DNA from: Synechococcus sp. SynAce01 | GTDB taxonomy: Bacteria; Cyanobacteriota; Cyanobacteriia; PCC-6307; Cyanobiaceae | Length of the DNA stretch: 64,000 nt | Assembly (NCBI RefSeq): GCF_001885215.1 | Contig: NZ_CP018091.1 | Coordinates: 1,736,001 to 1,800,000, forward strand | Direction of reading: 5' to 3' | Shown here: positions 54,681 to 63,809 of the stretch, piece by piece | Layout of the letters: each line of letters opens with the position of its first letter | Numbering within the stretch: position 1 is the first letter of the stretch | Made by a program: the position numbers and the translations under genes | Notes under the pieces: model-generated | What the model saw: only the letters and a program-made list of their open reading frames with translations | The model's database searches: none | What the model was told of the DNA's origin: nothing

Positions 54681-55231
54681 CCGTTCGCCACCCCTGCCCC
54701 TGTGGCGATCAGGCCGCCAGCGCGTTGCCAGAGCTGGGCTCCGGCGAGACCCTGAAGCTGATTGCTCAGCCAAGGCGAGGCGATGGAGAGCTGGTCAGCG
54801 CTGAGCAACCAACCATGAACAGGTAGCCCAGCAGGGTCAGTCAATACGGGCTTCTCTTTGGTTGGGGAAGCCGCTTGGGCGTTCTTGGCAGGCGAGATCA
54901 CCTCAAGGCGCAAAAAGGCCTGCTGCAGCCAACGTTCCAGCAGCTCGCGCCGCTCGGGTGCCAGCTCGACCCCTGCCTTGAGTTCGAGGCGAAAGACCAT
55001 CGAGGAGCGCAGGGCGATGGCATAGAGGGTGGTGGAGAGCAAGGTGCCCACCAGGGCTTCGGTCAGGGCCACATCGGCGGCGCCCAGCAGCGCATACACG
55101 AGGGTGGCGATCGCCCCGAGAACGCCCCGCAGCACCAGGGTCTGGTACGGGCTGCGCTGGTTGACCAGCAGGATCGCCGTCAGGGGCAGCAGGGCTGTGA
55201 TCGGCACCAGCAGGCCAAGACCCGTGATCAT
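54677..55231 (-). CDS. Mrp antiporter MrpA C-terminal-like (DUF4040) subunit
   Basis: 184 residues from the ATG at 55231. The first ~85 residues hold three hydrophobic spans with VLRGVLGAIATLVYALLGAADVALTEALVGT, the DUF4040/MbhD signature. The rest is a soluble, poorly conserved tail (about 95-184) unlike the usual MbhD, of unknown role. It corresponds to the C-terminal part of the large MrpA subunit; the N-terminal ND5-like part is missing from this cluster. Overlaps its neighbours by 4 nt at both ends. Confidence 0.8.
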   Translation of the reverse strand: MITGLGLLVPITALLPLTAILLVNQRSPYQTLVLRGVLGAIATLVYALLGAADVALTEALVGTLLSTTLYAIALRSSMVFRLELKAGVELAPERRELLERWLQQAFLRLEVISPAKNAQAASPTKEKPVLTDPAGLPVHGWLLSADQLSIASPWLSNQLQGLAGAQLWQRAGGLIATGAGVANG

Positions 55232-55533
55232 TCCGGCCGGCCTGTCGCAGGCCTGCTCAGCGAGCACACCGCCAGCACGTAGCCGAACAGGGTGTTCCAG
55301 ACCACCAGGCTGAGCAGGGCCAGGCTGAGCAGGGGCCACTCACGCGGCAGCTTGAGCAGCAAGCCCACCACGATCAAGGCCGATCCCAGGGTGTCGGAGA
55401 TCGAGAGGCTGTGGAGCTTGGCGAGGTAGCTGGCCCGTCCAAGCAGTGGCCAGGTGCCCCACAGCCAGAAGACCAGTCCGAACAAGAGCAGCAAGTCACT
55501 GATCAGCGTGACCAGGGTGGGCAGGGTGATCAA
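55228..55533 (-). CDS. Na+/H+ antiporter subunit MnhG-like
   Basis: About 101 residues. I place the start at a TTG (55533) that overlaps the MnhF stop (TTGA). Three membrane spans: LVTLISDLLLLFGLVFWLWGT, LGSALIVVGLLLKL, LSLALLSLVVWNTLFGYVLA. The middle LAKLHSLSISDTLGSALIVVGL matches the MnhG/PhaG pattern of a loop followed by D-T-x-G. The longer open frame upstream lies antisense-like over mnhF and is rejected. Confidence 0.8.
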   Translation of the reverse strand: MITLPTLVTLISDLLLLFGLVFWLWGTWPLLGRASYLAKLHSLSISDTLGSALIVVGLLLKLPREWPLLSLALLSLVVWNTLFGYVLAVCSLSRPATGRPE

Positions 55534-55781
55534 GCCTCCACCTCCCGCAGCAGGTTGGCGAGCAGCATCACCCCGGCATTGCCGACGCTGAGCACGATCA
55601 CGCCGACCACGCCGATCATCCAGTCGTCGCGGAACACCGAGAACACCAGCAGCAGGATCGCCATCTTGGTGGAGATGCTCGCGAAAGCGGCCAGTCGATG
55701 CCAGAGGTCGGTGGTACGGCAGGTCATCAACACCGGCAGCAGCAACGCCAGCACCATCGCTGACACCAGAACACCAATCAC
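55530..55781 (-). CDS. Na+/H+ antiporter subunit MnhF-like
   Basis: 83 residues with three spans: VLVSAMVLALLLPVLM, FASISTKMAILLLVFSVF, WMIGVVGVIVLSVGNAGVML. It has the CRTTDLWHRLAAF-type region after the first span typical of MrpF/PhaF. Overlaps mnhE by 4 nt. Confidence 0.85.
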   Translation of the reverse strand: MIGVLVSAMVLALLLPVLMTCRTTDLWHRLAAFASISTKMAILLLVFSVFRDDWMIGVVGVIVLSVGNAGVMLLANLLREVEA

Positions 55782-56185
55782 GGATTCCCTCTCTCGAGCC
55801 GGTGAACCTGGTACGAGCCATCGGGAAGCCTGCCCAGGGCGATTGTCAGGGGGGTAAGCGTGATCAGAAACACCTCCAGAAACACCACCAACGAGGAGCG
55901 GGAGCCGGAGCCCGGCACGATCGCCAGCCGTTCACGGCCATGGTGTCGGCTGAGCATCTGAATCGCCTCCCCATAGGCTTCGGGCAGGGCCATGATCACC
56001 TTCCAGACCAGGCCCAGCACTAGCCCCGGTGCTACCGCGATGGCCCGGGAGCGGGGCAGGGCCACGGCCAGCAGCAGCCCTACGAACAGGTTGAACTGGC
56101 TTGTGTCAGATGTGAGCAACAACCAAATGCCCAGCCGGAAACCGATGGTCAGCAGCCAGAACACCCAGAGCTTCATCGCTCGCAT
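55778..56185 (-). CDS. Na+/H+ antiporter subunit MnhE-like
   Basis: 135 residues. Two N-terminal spans (KLWVFWLLTIGFRLGIWLLL, FNLFVGLLLAVALP) and a soluble C-terminal half with FLEVFLITLTPLTIALG, fitting MrpE/PhaE. Follows the D subunit by 67 nt and overlaps mnhF. Confidence 0.83.
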   Translation of the reverse strand: MRAMKLWVFWLLTIGFRLGIWLLLTSDTSQFNLFVGLLLAVALPRSRAIAVAPGLVLGLVWKVIMALPEAYGEAIQMLSRHHGRERLAIVPGSGSRSSLVVFLEVFLITLTPLTIALGRLPDGSYQVHRLERGNP

Positions 56186-56252
56186 CGTCGGGCCTCCTCA
56201 AGCGTCAATTGGGTCGTCCCAGCTCTCCAGAGTTCCATTCGGAGGGCTGTTT

Positions 56253-57752
56253 TCATCGGACCATTATCACAATTAAAGCCGTCCCCACCACAGCCAGGCC
56301 GCCCAGAAGGTCGTCGAGCCGCTCGAGATTGGGCATCTTCAGCAGTGGTCGCACGGTCTGCAGGAGTTGGTGCAGCAGCCAGCCAGCGGCCAAGATGGCG
56401 AGGGCCTTCAAGCTGGCGGCCCCTGGCGCCACCAACAGAAACCCCTCCCAGCTCGGTCCAGCCGGTCCGAGCCCCACCGCCAAAAGCAGAGCAAGGCTCA
56501 ACAGCAGCACTCCGCCGGAGGCCCGCCAACCGGGCGCTTTCGAGCCTTGATCACTGGATCCTTGATCACTGGACCCTTGATCACGTTGGCCTAGCAGGGG
56601 CCACCCCCAGAGCCTGGCGTAGACCGCCGCCGTGCCCACCGCCAGGCTGGTGACCAGCAGGCCACTGGGGCCTGGCAATTGTTTGAGCAGACTTTCCTTG
56701 GCGAGGAACCCCACCAGCAGGGGACAGCCGGCGATCGATAGCGCCGCCAGTTGCAGGGGGAACCAGACCTGCAGCGGCAAAGGGTTCTGGGTCCAGATCT
56801 CAAGCCGCCGGCTTGGGAAATGGCGACTCAACAAAAAGAGGCTGGCCTTGGCCAGACCATGGCTGAGGGCGTAGAAGCCGGCCACAGCGGGCACCAGCAC
56901 CGCCAGGCCCATCTGGGAGAGCGTGCTCCAGGCCAACATCCGTTTGGCATCGGTTTCGATCAGGGCAAGGCCAACCCCGAAGCAGGCACTGGCCAGTCCG
57001 ATCCCCAGCACCAGGGGGGCGAGTGGCTCGACCAGGGTCGTGGCCCGCACGAGCGGGCAGGCGCCGGCGGTCACAACCACCCCGGAGAGCATGGCGGAGA
57101 CCTCCGCTGGCGACTCGGCATGGGTGCGCGGCAGCCACAGACCTGACACAAACAGCCCGGCCTTGGTCAGCAGCCCCACCAGGATCAGGGCCATCGCCGT
57201 GCTGGAGGCACCGGCCAGATCGATCAGCCGGAAGGAGCCGCTGCTGCGGTACACCTGCGCGGTTCCGATCAGGAACAGCAGCATCGCGGTGTTGCCCACC
57301 AGCAGATAACGCAGGCCGATCCAGAGGCTCTTGGCGCTCTGGGGGCCGACGATCAGCAGGAAGGAGGCCAGACCCACCACTTCGAGGGCCACGTAAAGGC
57401 TGATCAGGTCTTGGCAGACCAGGGCGGAGTTCACGCCGCCATGGAGCACGAGCAGCACCAGCACGAAGGTGCCTGCCCGGGGGCGGCTTCTCCGGTCCAG
57501 CAACACCGCCGCGGTGACCAGCCCATTGAGGAGCAGGAACGGGGCGACGAACCGATCCATGAGCAGTGCAATGCCGTAGGGGCCCACCAGCTGCAGGCTG
57601 AGAGGTTCGGCGGCCATGGCGCCGAACAAGCCGGCCAGCACGGTTGCGATGGCGACAATCAGGGCCAGGGTTGTCTCAATGCCCGGCAGCAGGGCCCCGG
57701 TGAAGGCCATCAGAAATGGCAACACCAACCAGATGATGGCGGGGGTGGTCAT
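56253..57752 (-). CDS. Na+/H+ antiporter subunit MnhD-like (ND2/ND4/ND5 family)
   Basis: 499 residues from the ATG at 57752. About 13 hydrophobic spans with the proton-channel family motifs: SLYVALEVVGLASFLLIV (conserved Glu), LLTKAGLFVSGLWLPRTHAESPAEVSAMLSG (conserved Lys and His) and SHGLAKASLFLLSRHF. Near residue 395 a soluble loop contains two and a half copies of Asp-Gln-Gly-Ser-Ser, encoded by a 15-bp tandem repeat. Proton or sodium translocating core of the complex. Confidence 0.88.
   Translation of the reverse strand: MTTPAIIWLVLPFLMAFTGALLPGIETTLALIVAIATVLAGLFGAMAAEPLSLQLVGPYGIALLMDRFVAPFLLLNGLVTAAVLLDRRSRPRAGTFVLVLLVLHGGVNSALVCQDLISLYVALEVVGLASFLLIVGPQSAKSLWIGLRYLLVGNTAMLLFLIGTAQVYRSSGSFRLIDLAGASSTAMALILVGLLTKAGLFVSGLWLPRTHAESPAEVSAMLSGVVVTAGACPLVRATTLVEPLAPLVLGIGLASACFGVGLALIETDAKRMLAWSTLSQMGLAVLVPAVAGFYALSHGLAKASLFLLSRHFPSRRLEIWTQNPLPLQVWFPLQLAALSIAGCPLLVGFLAKESLLKQLPGPSGLLVTSLAVGTAAVYARLWGWPLLGQRDQGSSDQGSSDQGSKAPGWRASGGVLLLSLALLLAVGLGPAGPSWEGFLLVAPGAASLKALAILAAGWLLHQLLQTVRPLLKMPNLERLDDLLGGLAVVGTALIVIMVR
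56545..56583. repeat. 15-bp tandem repeat inside mnhD
   Basis: CCTTGATCACTGGAT is repeated 2.6 times with one change, encoding a run of DQGSS units on the minus strand in a cytoplasmic or periplasmic loop. Copy number can vary without breaking the frame. Confidence 0.85.
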
Positions 57753-58120
57753 TCGGTGCTGATCTCCTCCATCGCGCCGACTTGGAGGGTGGGCTCGCGT
57801 CGGGAGAGCTGGGAAATCGCCACCAGCATCAGGGCCTGGGTCGAGAAACCGATCACGATTGCCGTGAGGATCACGGCCTGGGGGATCGGATCGGCATAGG
57901 CCGCGTCGGCTGTGCGATCTGGAAGGGTTTCGAGAATCGGGGTATACAAACCACGACGGGCCGCCAGCAAGACGAAAAAGCCGATCACCCCGGTCGACAT
58001 CACGTCCATGGCCAGCAGCTTGAGAAACAGGTTGCGGCGCAGCAAGAGCCCCAAGAAGCCTGCCAGCACGGTCAGCAACAGGAACGCTTCGAGCAGCAGT
58101 GGCAGGGAAAAGGCAGGCAT
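57749..58120 (-). CDS. Na+/H+ antiporter subunit MnhC-like (NuoK family)
   Basis: 123 residues with three spans: LLLEAFLLLTVLAGFLGLLL, FLKLLAMDVMSTGVIGFFVLLA, PQAVILTAIVIGFSTQALMLVA. The conserved Glu/Asp pattern and IPQAVILTAIVIGFSTQA are MnhC/NuoK hallmarks. First gene of the cluster (C-D-E-F-G-A'-B), overlapping D by 4 nt. Confidence 0.88.
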   Translation of the reverse strand: MPAFSLPLLLEAFLLLTVLAGFLGLLLRRNLFLKLLAMDVMSTGVIGFFVLLAARRGLYTPILETLPDRTADAAYADPIPQAVILTAIVIGFSTQALMLVAISQLSRREPTLQVGAMEEISTE

Positions 58121-58172
58121 GGCAAAGAGCAGTGGTGCTGGTGGGGAGTCGCGCGCGATTCCTGGTCAAGGA

Positions 58173-58244
58173 AGCCGGCTAACGGATTTGAACCGATGGC
58201 CTTCGCTTTACAAAAGCGCTGCTCTACCACTGAGCTAAGCCGGC
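58173..58244 (-). tRNA. tRNA-Thr (TGT)
   Basis: Read on the minus strand. The acceptor GCCGGCT pairs with AGCCGGC. The D arm is GCTCAGTGGTAGAGC. The anticodon loop TTTGTAA has TGT. The T arm contains GGTTCAAATCC. Discriminator T, no encoded CCA. Confidence 0.95.
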
Positions 58245-58255
58245 AAGGCGCCAGC

Positions 58256-58513
58256 TTATCGCTCGCCCAGAGCCCAAAGCAGCAGCTGGCTGCGGTTGCC
58301 GCAGCCGGTCTTGGCCAGCAGGCTGGAGACATGGCTCTCCACCGTGCGGTGGCTGAGAACGAGCACCGCGGCGATGGCCTTGTTGCTGAGCCCCTGGCGC
58401 AGATGCTCCAGCACCCTTTGCTCGGCGGGGCTGACGCGCTCTGCAGTGCTGACAAGCTCGGTCGGGCTGGTCACCAGGCTGGGGAGGAGCGAAGGCATCG
58501 GCGAAGCGGGCAA
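58256..58513 (-). CDS. Small LuxR-type HTH regulator (PedR-like)
   Basis: 85 residues, only the LuxR DNA-binding domain: VSPAEQRVLEHLRQGLSNKAIAAVL, then SHRTVESHVSSLLAKTGCGNRSQLLLWAL. No receiver domain. The size and the single Cys near the end of the recognition region resemble PedR, a cyanobacterial regulator that responds to photosynthetic electron transport through a cysteine; this identity is inference. It lies between tRNA-Thr and minE. Confidence 0.8.
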   Translation of the reverse strand: MPASPMPSLLPSLVTSPTELVSTAERVSPAEQRVLEHLRQGLSNKAIAAVLVLSHRTVESHVSSLLAKTGCGNRSQLLLWALGER

Positions 58514-58561
58514 CTGGCTCCAGGGTTCCCACGGCCGCAGCGGCTGGTCAGCCGGGCCGGC

Positions 58562-58918
58562 TCAGGCCGAAGCAGTCGCCGTGTCAGTCGGAGTGTCAGT
58601 GGCCGCTTCGGCCTTGGACTCAGGATCGGGCTTGGCTTCAGCAGCCTCCAGTGGCGTGGGGCGGGCCCGCTTGATCGGCAGGTTGGCCACCAGGGCCGTC
58701 ACCCGTTCCTCGGTTTCCAGGCTCACATCCACTTCCTCAAGGTCGATCTCCACATACCGCGAGACCACTTCGAGAATCTCGCGCCGCATCTGCTCAAGCA
58801 ACTCGGGGTTGAGATCGCTGCGGTCGTGGGCAAGCACCAGCTGAAGCCGCTGGCGGGCGGTGGTGGCGCTGGCGGTCTGACGGCCCAGCAATCTGTCGAT
58901 GAAATCGCGCAGGGTCAT
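58562..58918 (-). CDS. minE: Cell division topological specificity factor MinE
   Basis: 118 residues: [43 protein letters not shown] matches the N-terminal MinD-interacting region, and [24 protein letters not shown] the C-terminal dimer domain. The tail after residue 90 is Ala/Thr/Asp-rich and not conserved. Displaces MinD from the membrane and positions the division site. Six nt after minD. Confidence 0.95.
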   Translation of the reverse strand: MTLRDFIDRLLGRQTASATTARQRLQLVLAHDRSDLNPELLEQMRREILEVVSRYVEIDLEEVDVSLETEERVTALVANLPIKRARPTPLEAAEAKPDPESKAEAATDTPTDTATASA

Positions 58919-58924
58919 CGTGGC

Positions 58925-59743
58925 TCAGAAGATCTTGGTTTGCATCAGCCGGCTGAGCCTGGCGCGAAAGCCCTGCGACTCCTTGCTGGGGTCGATGATC
59001 GGCACGTCCTCGCCCCGCAGCCGCCGGGCCACGTTCGTGTAAGCCAGGCCAGCGGGAGATCGGCTGCCGTTCAAGGTGAGCGGCTCACCCCGGTTGGTCG
59101 AGACGATCACCTGTTCGTCTTCGAGCACGAGACCGACCAGGGGCAGGGCCAGGATGTCGGTGACATCGCTGACCGCCAGCATCTCCTGATTGACCATCAT
59201 TTTCGGTCGCACGCGGTTGAGAACCAGCTGGATCGGTTGGATGTCTCGGGTCTGGAGCAGGCCAATCACCCGGTCGGCGTCGCGCACCGCTGACACTTCC
59301 GGTGTGGTGACCACGAGGGCTTCCTTGGCCGCGGCCGCCGCGTTTTTGAAGCCATCTTCGATGCCGGCCGGGCAGTCGATCAACACGAACTCGAAGCGTT
59401 CCTCCAGCATCCCGACGATCTTTTTCATGTCGTCGGGGGTAAGCCACTCGAGCATGCGCGGATTGCCGGCTGGCAGCAGCGAGAGCTTGGGCTCCTGCTT
59501 GTGTTTGACCAGGGCCTGCTCCAGCCGGCAGCTCTCGGCCAGCACCTCCTGGGCGGTGTACACGATGCGGTTTTCCAGGCCCAGCAGCAAATCCAGGTTG
59601 CGCAGGCCGAAGTCGGCGTCCAGCACAGCGGTGCTGGCACCCTGCTTAGCCAGGGCGATGCCCAGATTGGCGGTCAGGGTGGTCTTGCCGACCCCACCTT
59701 TTCCAGAGCAGATCAGGATCGTGCGGCTCAAAGCGGTTGTCAC
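58925..59743 (-). CDS. minD: Septum site-determining protein MinD
   Basis: Membrane-cycling ATPase. 272 residues with the deviant Walker A CSGKGGVGKTTLTANLG (residues about 11-27), VLDADFGLRNLDLLLGLE, FVLIDCPAGIEDGFKNA and the C-terminal amphipathic membrane helix RARLSRLMQTKIF. Central member of the minCDE run. Confidence 0.97.
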   Translation of the reverse strand: MTTALSRTILICSGKGGVGKTTLTANLGIALAKQGASTAVLDADFGLRNLDLLLGLENRIVYTAQEVLAESCRLEQALVKHKQEPKLSLLPAGNPRMLEWLTPDDMKKIVGMLEERFEFVLIDCPAGIEDGFKNAAAAAKEALVVTTPEVSAVRDADRVIGLLQTRDIQPIQLVLNRVRPKMMVNQEMLAVSDVTDILALPLVGLVLEDEQVIVSTNRGEPLTLNGSRSPAGLAYTNVARRLRGEDVPIIDPSKESQGFRARLSRLMQTKIF

Positions 59744-59762
59744 GGCGCTGCCAGGGGTGGGG

Positions 59763-60491
59763 TCAGGCTAAGCCCAGCGGCCAGGTCGCCTGGGCTGGAT
59801 CGATGCGGATCACGCCATCGACCAGACGGGCCTCCTCGCTCAGGCCGGCGGGAGGGGGATCACTGGGGCCTCTGGCCACGGCGGCGGCGATCCGCAGTTG
59901 CAGCGGGCGCAGCTCCAGAGCAACGATCCGGGCGCTGCCATCGCCCAGGCAGCCGGCGTGGGCAATGCCCCGCAACCGGCCCCAGACCAGCACGTGTCCG
60001 GCGGCGCTTGCCCGCGCGCCCGGATTCACATCACCGAGCACCAGCAGCGATCCCTCCACCTGGAGGTGATCGCCGGAGCGCAGTGTGCCGCGATGGATGG
60101 TCAGCGGGTCAGGCGGGATTACTGGCTGTGGCGATGGTTCTGCCGGCGAAGACGAAGCTGTTGCTACTGGCGGCGTTGTGGGCGTGAGATCTGCTCCTGC
60201 GCTGGCGGTGACCCCCAGGGCCGCCGCCGCCACCAGGGTTTCAGTATTTCTGCATTCCACGCCGATCAGGGTCAGGCCTTGCCGCTGCAGCCGTTGCCGC
60301 AAGGCCTGCAGCTCGGGAAGGGTGAGCCGCCAGTGGTTGGCATGCAAGATCACGGCCCCGCCGGGGGGGGAGTGCTGCTCCAGGTCGTGGCGCAGCACGT
60401 CGTCTACAGCGCCCGACTGACGCGTCCACTCCGGCAGCAGCAGGTGATGGGACAGGCCCGGCCGTGCCGCCGCAAGAAAAAGCGCAGCCAT
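59763..60491 (-). CDS. minC: Septum site-determining protein MinC
   Basis: Inhibitor of FtsZ ring assembly. 242 residues. The N-domain shows LTLPELQALRQRLQRQGLTLIGVECRN; a Pro/Thr linker (about 105-132) is followed by the beta-helix C-domain: RGTLRSGDHLQVEGSLLVLGDVNPGARASAAGHVLVWGRLRGIAHAG, the MinC hallmark, and ARIVALELRPLQLRIA. Upstream of minD by 19 nt. The exact start is uncertain. Confidence 0.93.
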   Translation of the reverse strand: MAALFLAAARPGLSHHLLLPEWTRQSGAVDDVLRHDLEQHSPPGGAVILHANHWRLTLPELQALRQRLQRQGLTLIGVECRNTETLVAAAALGVTASAGADLTPTTPPVATASSSPAEPSPQPVIPPDPLTIHRGTLRSGDHLQVEGSLLVLGDVNPGARASAAGHVLVWGRLRGIAHAGCLGDGSARIVALELRPLQLRIAAAVARGPSDPPPAGLSEEARLVDGVIRIDPAQATWPLGLA

Positions 60492-60514
60492 CGCCCCATC
60501 CGAAGGCGACCAAT

Positions 60515-61786
60515 TTAGGCAGGATGCCCGGATTCGCCGGCTCTCAGGTCTCGCTCTTCGCGCTTGAGGGCGACGCCAACTTCAGCCGGGTGGATCAACC
60601 AGGCCAGTTCGACGGGTTCAGTCAGGCTGGCCACCAGGTTGGAGCTGGTCTCCAGAGCCCGGAGTGATTCGCCATCCCACAGCCTCAGGCCACCTTTATA
60701 GGGGTGGTAGCCCTGGCTCTGGCGCTGGTGCAGGGCGCAGCAGAGGGCTGGATCCAGGCCGGCGGCCGTGCTCAGGCGCTGGGCCTTGGCAAGAAGCTGC
60801 AGTTGGCCGCCACGGTCCAGCCGTCCCACATCCATGGCCTTGAGCAGTTGGCGGTCGAGCAGGCGCCGGCTGAAGGTGCGCAGGGCTTCGGGTCCTTCCT
60901 GCCGCCAGCGCATCAGGTGATAGCCGGTGCGGATGTCGTCGTTGCCTAAAAAGGTGGGCAGGTCGATGGCCTCGGGATGCCAGAGCCAGCGGGCCATCAC
61001 CGGGTCGGCGAAAACTAGTCCTGGCCCAAGGGCCCGGGCGGTGGCGATCGCCTGGTTCAACAGCCAGTTGCAGACCACGTTCAAGCGGTGGTTGTAGACG
61101 CTCCTGTACATCAGATTGCGCACCACCAGGTAATGCTCCACGGCCATCAGACCCTTGGGGTGGAGCGCCAGGCTGCCGTCGGGGGCCATGCAGAGCGCCG
61201 CCAGGATCCGCTCGAGATCCAGCTGGCCGTAGCAGGTCCCGGTGCTGTGGCTGTCCCGCAGCAAGTAGTCGAGCCGGTCGCAGTCGAGCTGACTGCTGAC
61301 CAGGGCGGCCACGGCGGCGCAGTTGTGCCGGCCGCTTTCGAGCAGGTCGGCCACCGCTCTGGCCGTGCCGGGTTCAAAGGCCTCCAGCCGGTCCCGTAGG
61401 GCTGGGTCCTCGCGTACCAGCCGCGCTGACCATTGCTCATGGCGCAGCCCAAACATCTCCTCACCGGAGTGGCTGAGCGGAGCGTGGCCGAGATCATGCA
61501 GAAGGGCGGCGGCATAGAGCACTCCTTGGTGTCTGGCCAGATCGGGTTGTTGGCGGCTCAGCCCAGCCAGGGCTCGGCGCGCCAGATGCAGCACACCGAG
61601 GCTGTGGGTGAAGCGGCTGGATTCGGCGCCATGGAAGGTCAGGAAGGCTGGTCCGAGTTGGCGGATGCGCCGCAGCCGCTGAAAGGGCACCGTTTCGACC
61701 AGGTCCATCACCAGGGCTTCGGCCGGCAGGGAGCGATCCAGGCGAATGGCCCCGTGCAAGGGGTCGTGATACGTGCGGCTGGTCAT
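60515..61786 (-). CDS. HD-domain phosphohydrolase (dGTPase-like)
   Basis: 423 residues. The HD metal-binding motif is visible: RFTHSLGVLHLARRAL (first His), YAAALLHDLGHAPLSHSGEEMF (HD pair), and LDCDRLDYLLRDSHSTG (last Asp). The N-terminal DPLHGAIRLDRSL is typical of the bacterial SAMHD1-like/dGTPase group. Probably hydrolyses nucleotides; substrate unknown. It is upstream of minC and its ATG overlaps the ctpA stop (ATGA), so it belongs to a ctpA-HD-minCDE transcription unit. Confidence 0.88.
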   Translation of the reverse strand: MTSRTYHDPLHGAIRLDRSLPAEALVMDLVETVPFQRLRRIRQLGPAFLTFHGAESSRFTHSLGVLHLARRALAGLSRQQPDLARHQGVLYAAALLHDLGHAPLSHSGEEMFGLRHEQWSARLVREDPALRDRLEAFEPGTARAVADLLESGRHNCAAVAALVSSQLDCDRLDYLLRDSHSTGTCYGQLDLERILAALCMAPDGSLALHPKGLMAVEHYLVVRNLMYRSVYNHRLNVVCNWLLNQAIATARALGPGLVFADPVMARWLWHPEAIDLPTFLGNDDIRTGYHLMRWRQEGPEALRTFSRRLLDRQLLKAMDVGRLDRGGQLQLLAKAQRLSTAAGLDPALCCALHQRQSQGYHPYKGGLRLWDGESLRALETSSNLVASLTEPVELAWLIHPAEVGVALKREERDLRAGESGHPA

Positions 61787-63006
61787 GGCCTTGGATCCAG
61801 CAGGTCCACGAGCTGCTGCTGGGCCTCCTCCAGCCAGGTGTCATCAGTGCCGCCGGGGTTGAGTGGCTCCGGCTCGGCCAAAAGACGATCGGGGGCGATG
61901 CCGAGGTTCTGGATGTCCCGGCCGCTCGGCGTCACGTAGCGCGCCACGGTAACGGCAAGCCCGCTGCCGTCACCCAGGCCGATCAAGGTCTGGATCAGAC
62001 CTTTGCCGAAGGTACGGCTGCCCAGCAACAGGGAGCGGCCATCGTCTTGAAGGGCCCCAGCCAGGATCTCGCTGGCGCTGGCGGTTCCGCCATTCACCAG
62101 GGTGACCATCGGTCCGGCGAACCACAGGCCCGGGGAGGTGCGGATCTGTTCCCTGAGCCCCTGGCGATCCATGGTTTCCACCACCGGCTCCCCGTCGAGC
62201 AAGCCATCGGCCACGGCCAGCCCCGACTCGACCAGCCCACCGGAATCGTTGCGTAGATCCAGGATCAGCCCTTCGATTCCAGCGGCGGACCAGCGCGTCA
62301 ATGCTTCTTTGACCTGCCCTGGCACCGGTTCACTGAACTGGTTGATGCGTAGGTAGCCAAGGCGGTGGCCCTGCCACTCCAGTTCCCGACTGCGCACCGG
62401 TTGCAGGTCCAGCTCACGGCGCTCCAGCACCAAAGCCTGCTGGCTGCCCTCTGGAGTGAGCAGTAGAAGTTCCACTTTGGTTCCGGCGGCCCCGCGCAGC
62501 CGGCCGGCTGTGGCCTCGAGCCCCAGGGCAGCTGCTGACTGCCCTTCGACCTCAAGGATCTGGCTGCCCGTCACGATGCCCGCCAGCGCGGCCGGCGACC
62601 CTTCTATTGGTGTGATTGCCAGGATCCTCTCCCCGTCTGGGCTGAGGCCGAGCTGGAGGCCAATGCCGCTGAGGCTGCCTTCGGTGCTGGAGCGCAGCAC
62701 CTGGTAATCGACCGGCCGCAACAGCCGGGTGTAGGGATCGCCAAGCGGCGCGAGCATGGAGGCGATGGCGTCGTAGGCGGCGGCACTGGTCTCGATCGGT
62801 TGCTCCAGTGCTTTCTGCCGCAGTTGGCGCCAGCGAATCGCCTCGAAGCGATCGGGGTCCACGTAGCTCTGATTGACCAGCCTCCAGGCTTCCACCACCA
62901 GTTGCTGGGTGTCGCTCAGGGCGAGGGCTGGGCCCGCTGGAACCCAGATGGCCACGGCCATGAGCAGGGCCAGAGCCCGTGGCAACCAACCTCGCCGCAG
63001 GATCAC
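61783..63006 (-). CDS. ctpA: Carboxyl-terminal processing protease
   Basis: Periplasmic/lumenal serine protease of the S41 family. 407 residues from a GTG at 63006; an ATG at 63057 would place the start only 3 nt from petB. Signal peptide: [19 protein letters not shown]...ALA. PDZ domain at about 95-170 ([20 protein letters not shown]). Catalytic Ser in [21 protein letters not shown] and Lys in [12 protein letters not shown]. Its known role is maturing the D1 precursor of photosystem II; other Ctp paralogs exist, so CtpA is the likely but not certain assignment. Confidence 0.88.
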   Translation of the reverse strand: MILRRGWLPRALALLMAVAIWVPAGPALALSDTQQLVVEAWRLVNQSYVDPDRFEAIRWRQLRQKALEQPIETSAAAYDAIASMLAPLGDPYTRLLRPVDYQVLRSSTEGSLSGIGLQLGLSPDGERILAITPIEGSPAALAGIVTGSQILEVEGQSAAALGLEATAGRLRGAAGTKVELLLLTPEGSQQALVLERRELDLQPVRSRELEWQGHRLGYLRINQFSEPVPGQVKEALTRWSAAGIEGLILDLRNDSGGLVESGLAVADGLLDGEPVVETMDRQGLREQIRTSPGLWFAGPMVTLVNGGTASASEILAGALQDDGRSLLLGSRTFGKGLIQTLIGLGDGSGLAVTVARYVTPSGRDIQNLGIAPDRLLAEPEPLNPGGTDDTWLEEAQQQLVDLLDPRP

Positions 63007-63060
63007 GGGCGTCGCACGCGCATCGGTAGACTCTGCCAACCCACCGCCTCCATCCATTGC

Positions 63061-63735
63061 ATGGCGAATTCGTCTCCTGCCGGCCAATCTTCTCCGGTTT
63101 ATGACTGGTTCGAGGAACGCCTGGAGCTCCAGGCGATCGCAGACGATATCTCGTCCAAGTATGTGCCGCCCCACGTCAATATCTTTTATTGTCTTGGCGG
63201 CATCACGTTGGTTTGTTTCCTGATCCAGTTCTCCACTGGATTTGCGATGACATTTTACTACAAGCCCACCGTCGCCGAGGCCTACACCTCCGTTCAGTAT
63301 TTGATGACGGACGTGAGTTTCGGTTGGTTGATCCGTTCGGTTCACCGTTGGAGCGCCAGCATGATGGTGCTGATGCTGATCCTGCACGTGTTTCGCGTGT
63401 ATCTCACCGGCGGCTTCAAGCGTCCCCGTGAGCTCACCTGGATCACCGGTGTGGTTATGGCTGTGATCACGGTGGCTTTCGGAGTCACTGGTTATTCACT
63501 TCCTTGGGATCAGGTCGGTTACTGGGCCGTCAAGATCGTCTCGGGAGTTCCAGCTGCCGTTCCAGTGGTTGGCGATTTCATGGTGGAGTTGCTTCGCGGC
63601 GGTGAAAGTGTTGGTCAGTCCACCCTCACGCGCTTCTACAGCCTTCACACCTTTGTGATGCCCTGGCTCTTGGCCGTGTTCATGCTTCTGCACTTCCTGA
63701 TGATCCGCAAGCAGGGTATTTCAGGTCCGTTGTGA
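63061..63735 (+). CDS. petB: Cytochrome b6
   Basis: Core heme protein of the cytochrome b6f complex. 224 residues from the ATG at 63061 ([22 protein letters not shown]). Features: [17 protein letters not shown] with the Cys that binds heme c'n, [29 protein letters not shown] (two heme His) and [34 protein letters not shown] (two more His). Divergent from ctpA; followed 74 nt later by petD. The usual plant-type start is ~9 residues later, so the N-terminal extension is slightly longer. Confidence 0.98.
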   Translation: MANSSPAGQSSPVYDWFEERLELQAIADDISSKYVPPHVNIFYCLGGITLVCFLIQFSTGFAMTFYYKPTVAEAYTSVQYLMTDVSFGWLIRSVHRWSASMMVLMLILHVFRVYLTGGFKRPRELTWITGVVMAVITVAFGVTGYSLPWDQVGYWAVKIVSGVPAAVPVVGDFMVELLRGGESVGQSTLTRFYSLHTFVMPWLLAVFMLLHFLMIRKQGISGPL

Positions 63736-63809
63736 TTCCATTCGCTTCTGGTCTGACCCATTAGCCTCTGCTTCAACCGTCGTCCCCTTCCACCGCCCTG
63801 GGTTCTGTC

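Noticed and set aside
57782-59293. 503-codon plus-strand open frame across mnhC, tRNA-Thr, the LuxR gene, minE and minD
   Set aside because: Antisense to several well-supported genes and a tRNA; no recognisable domain.
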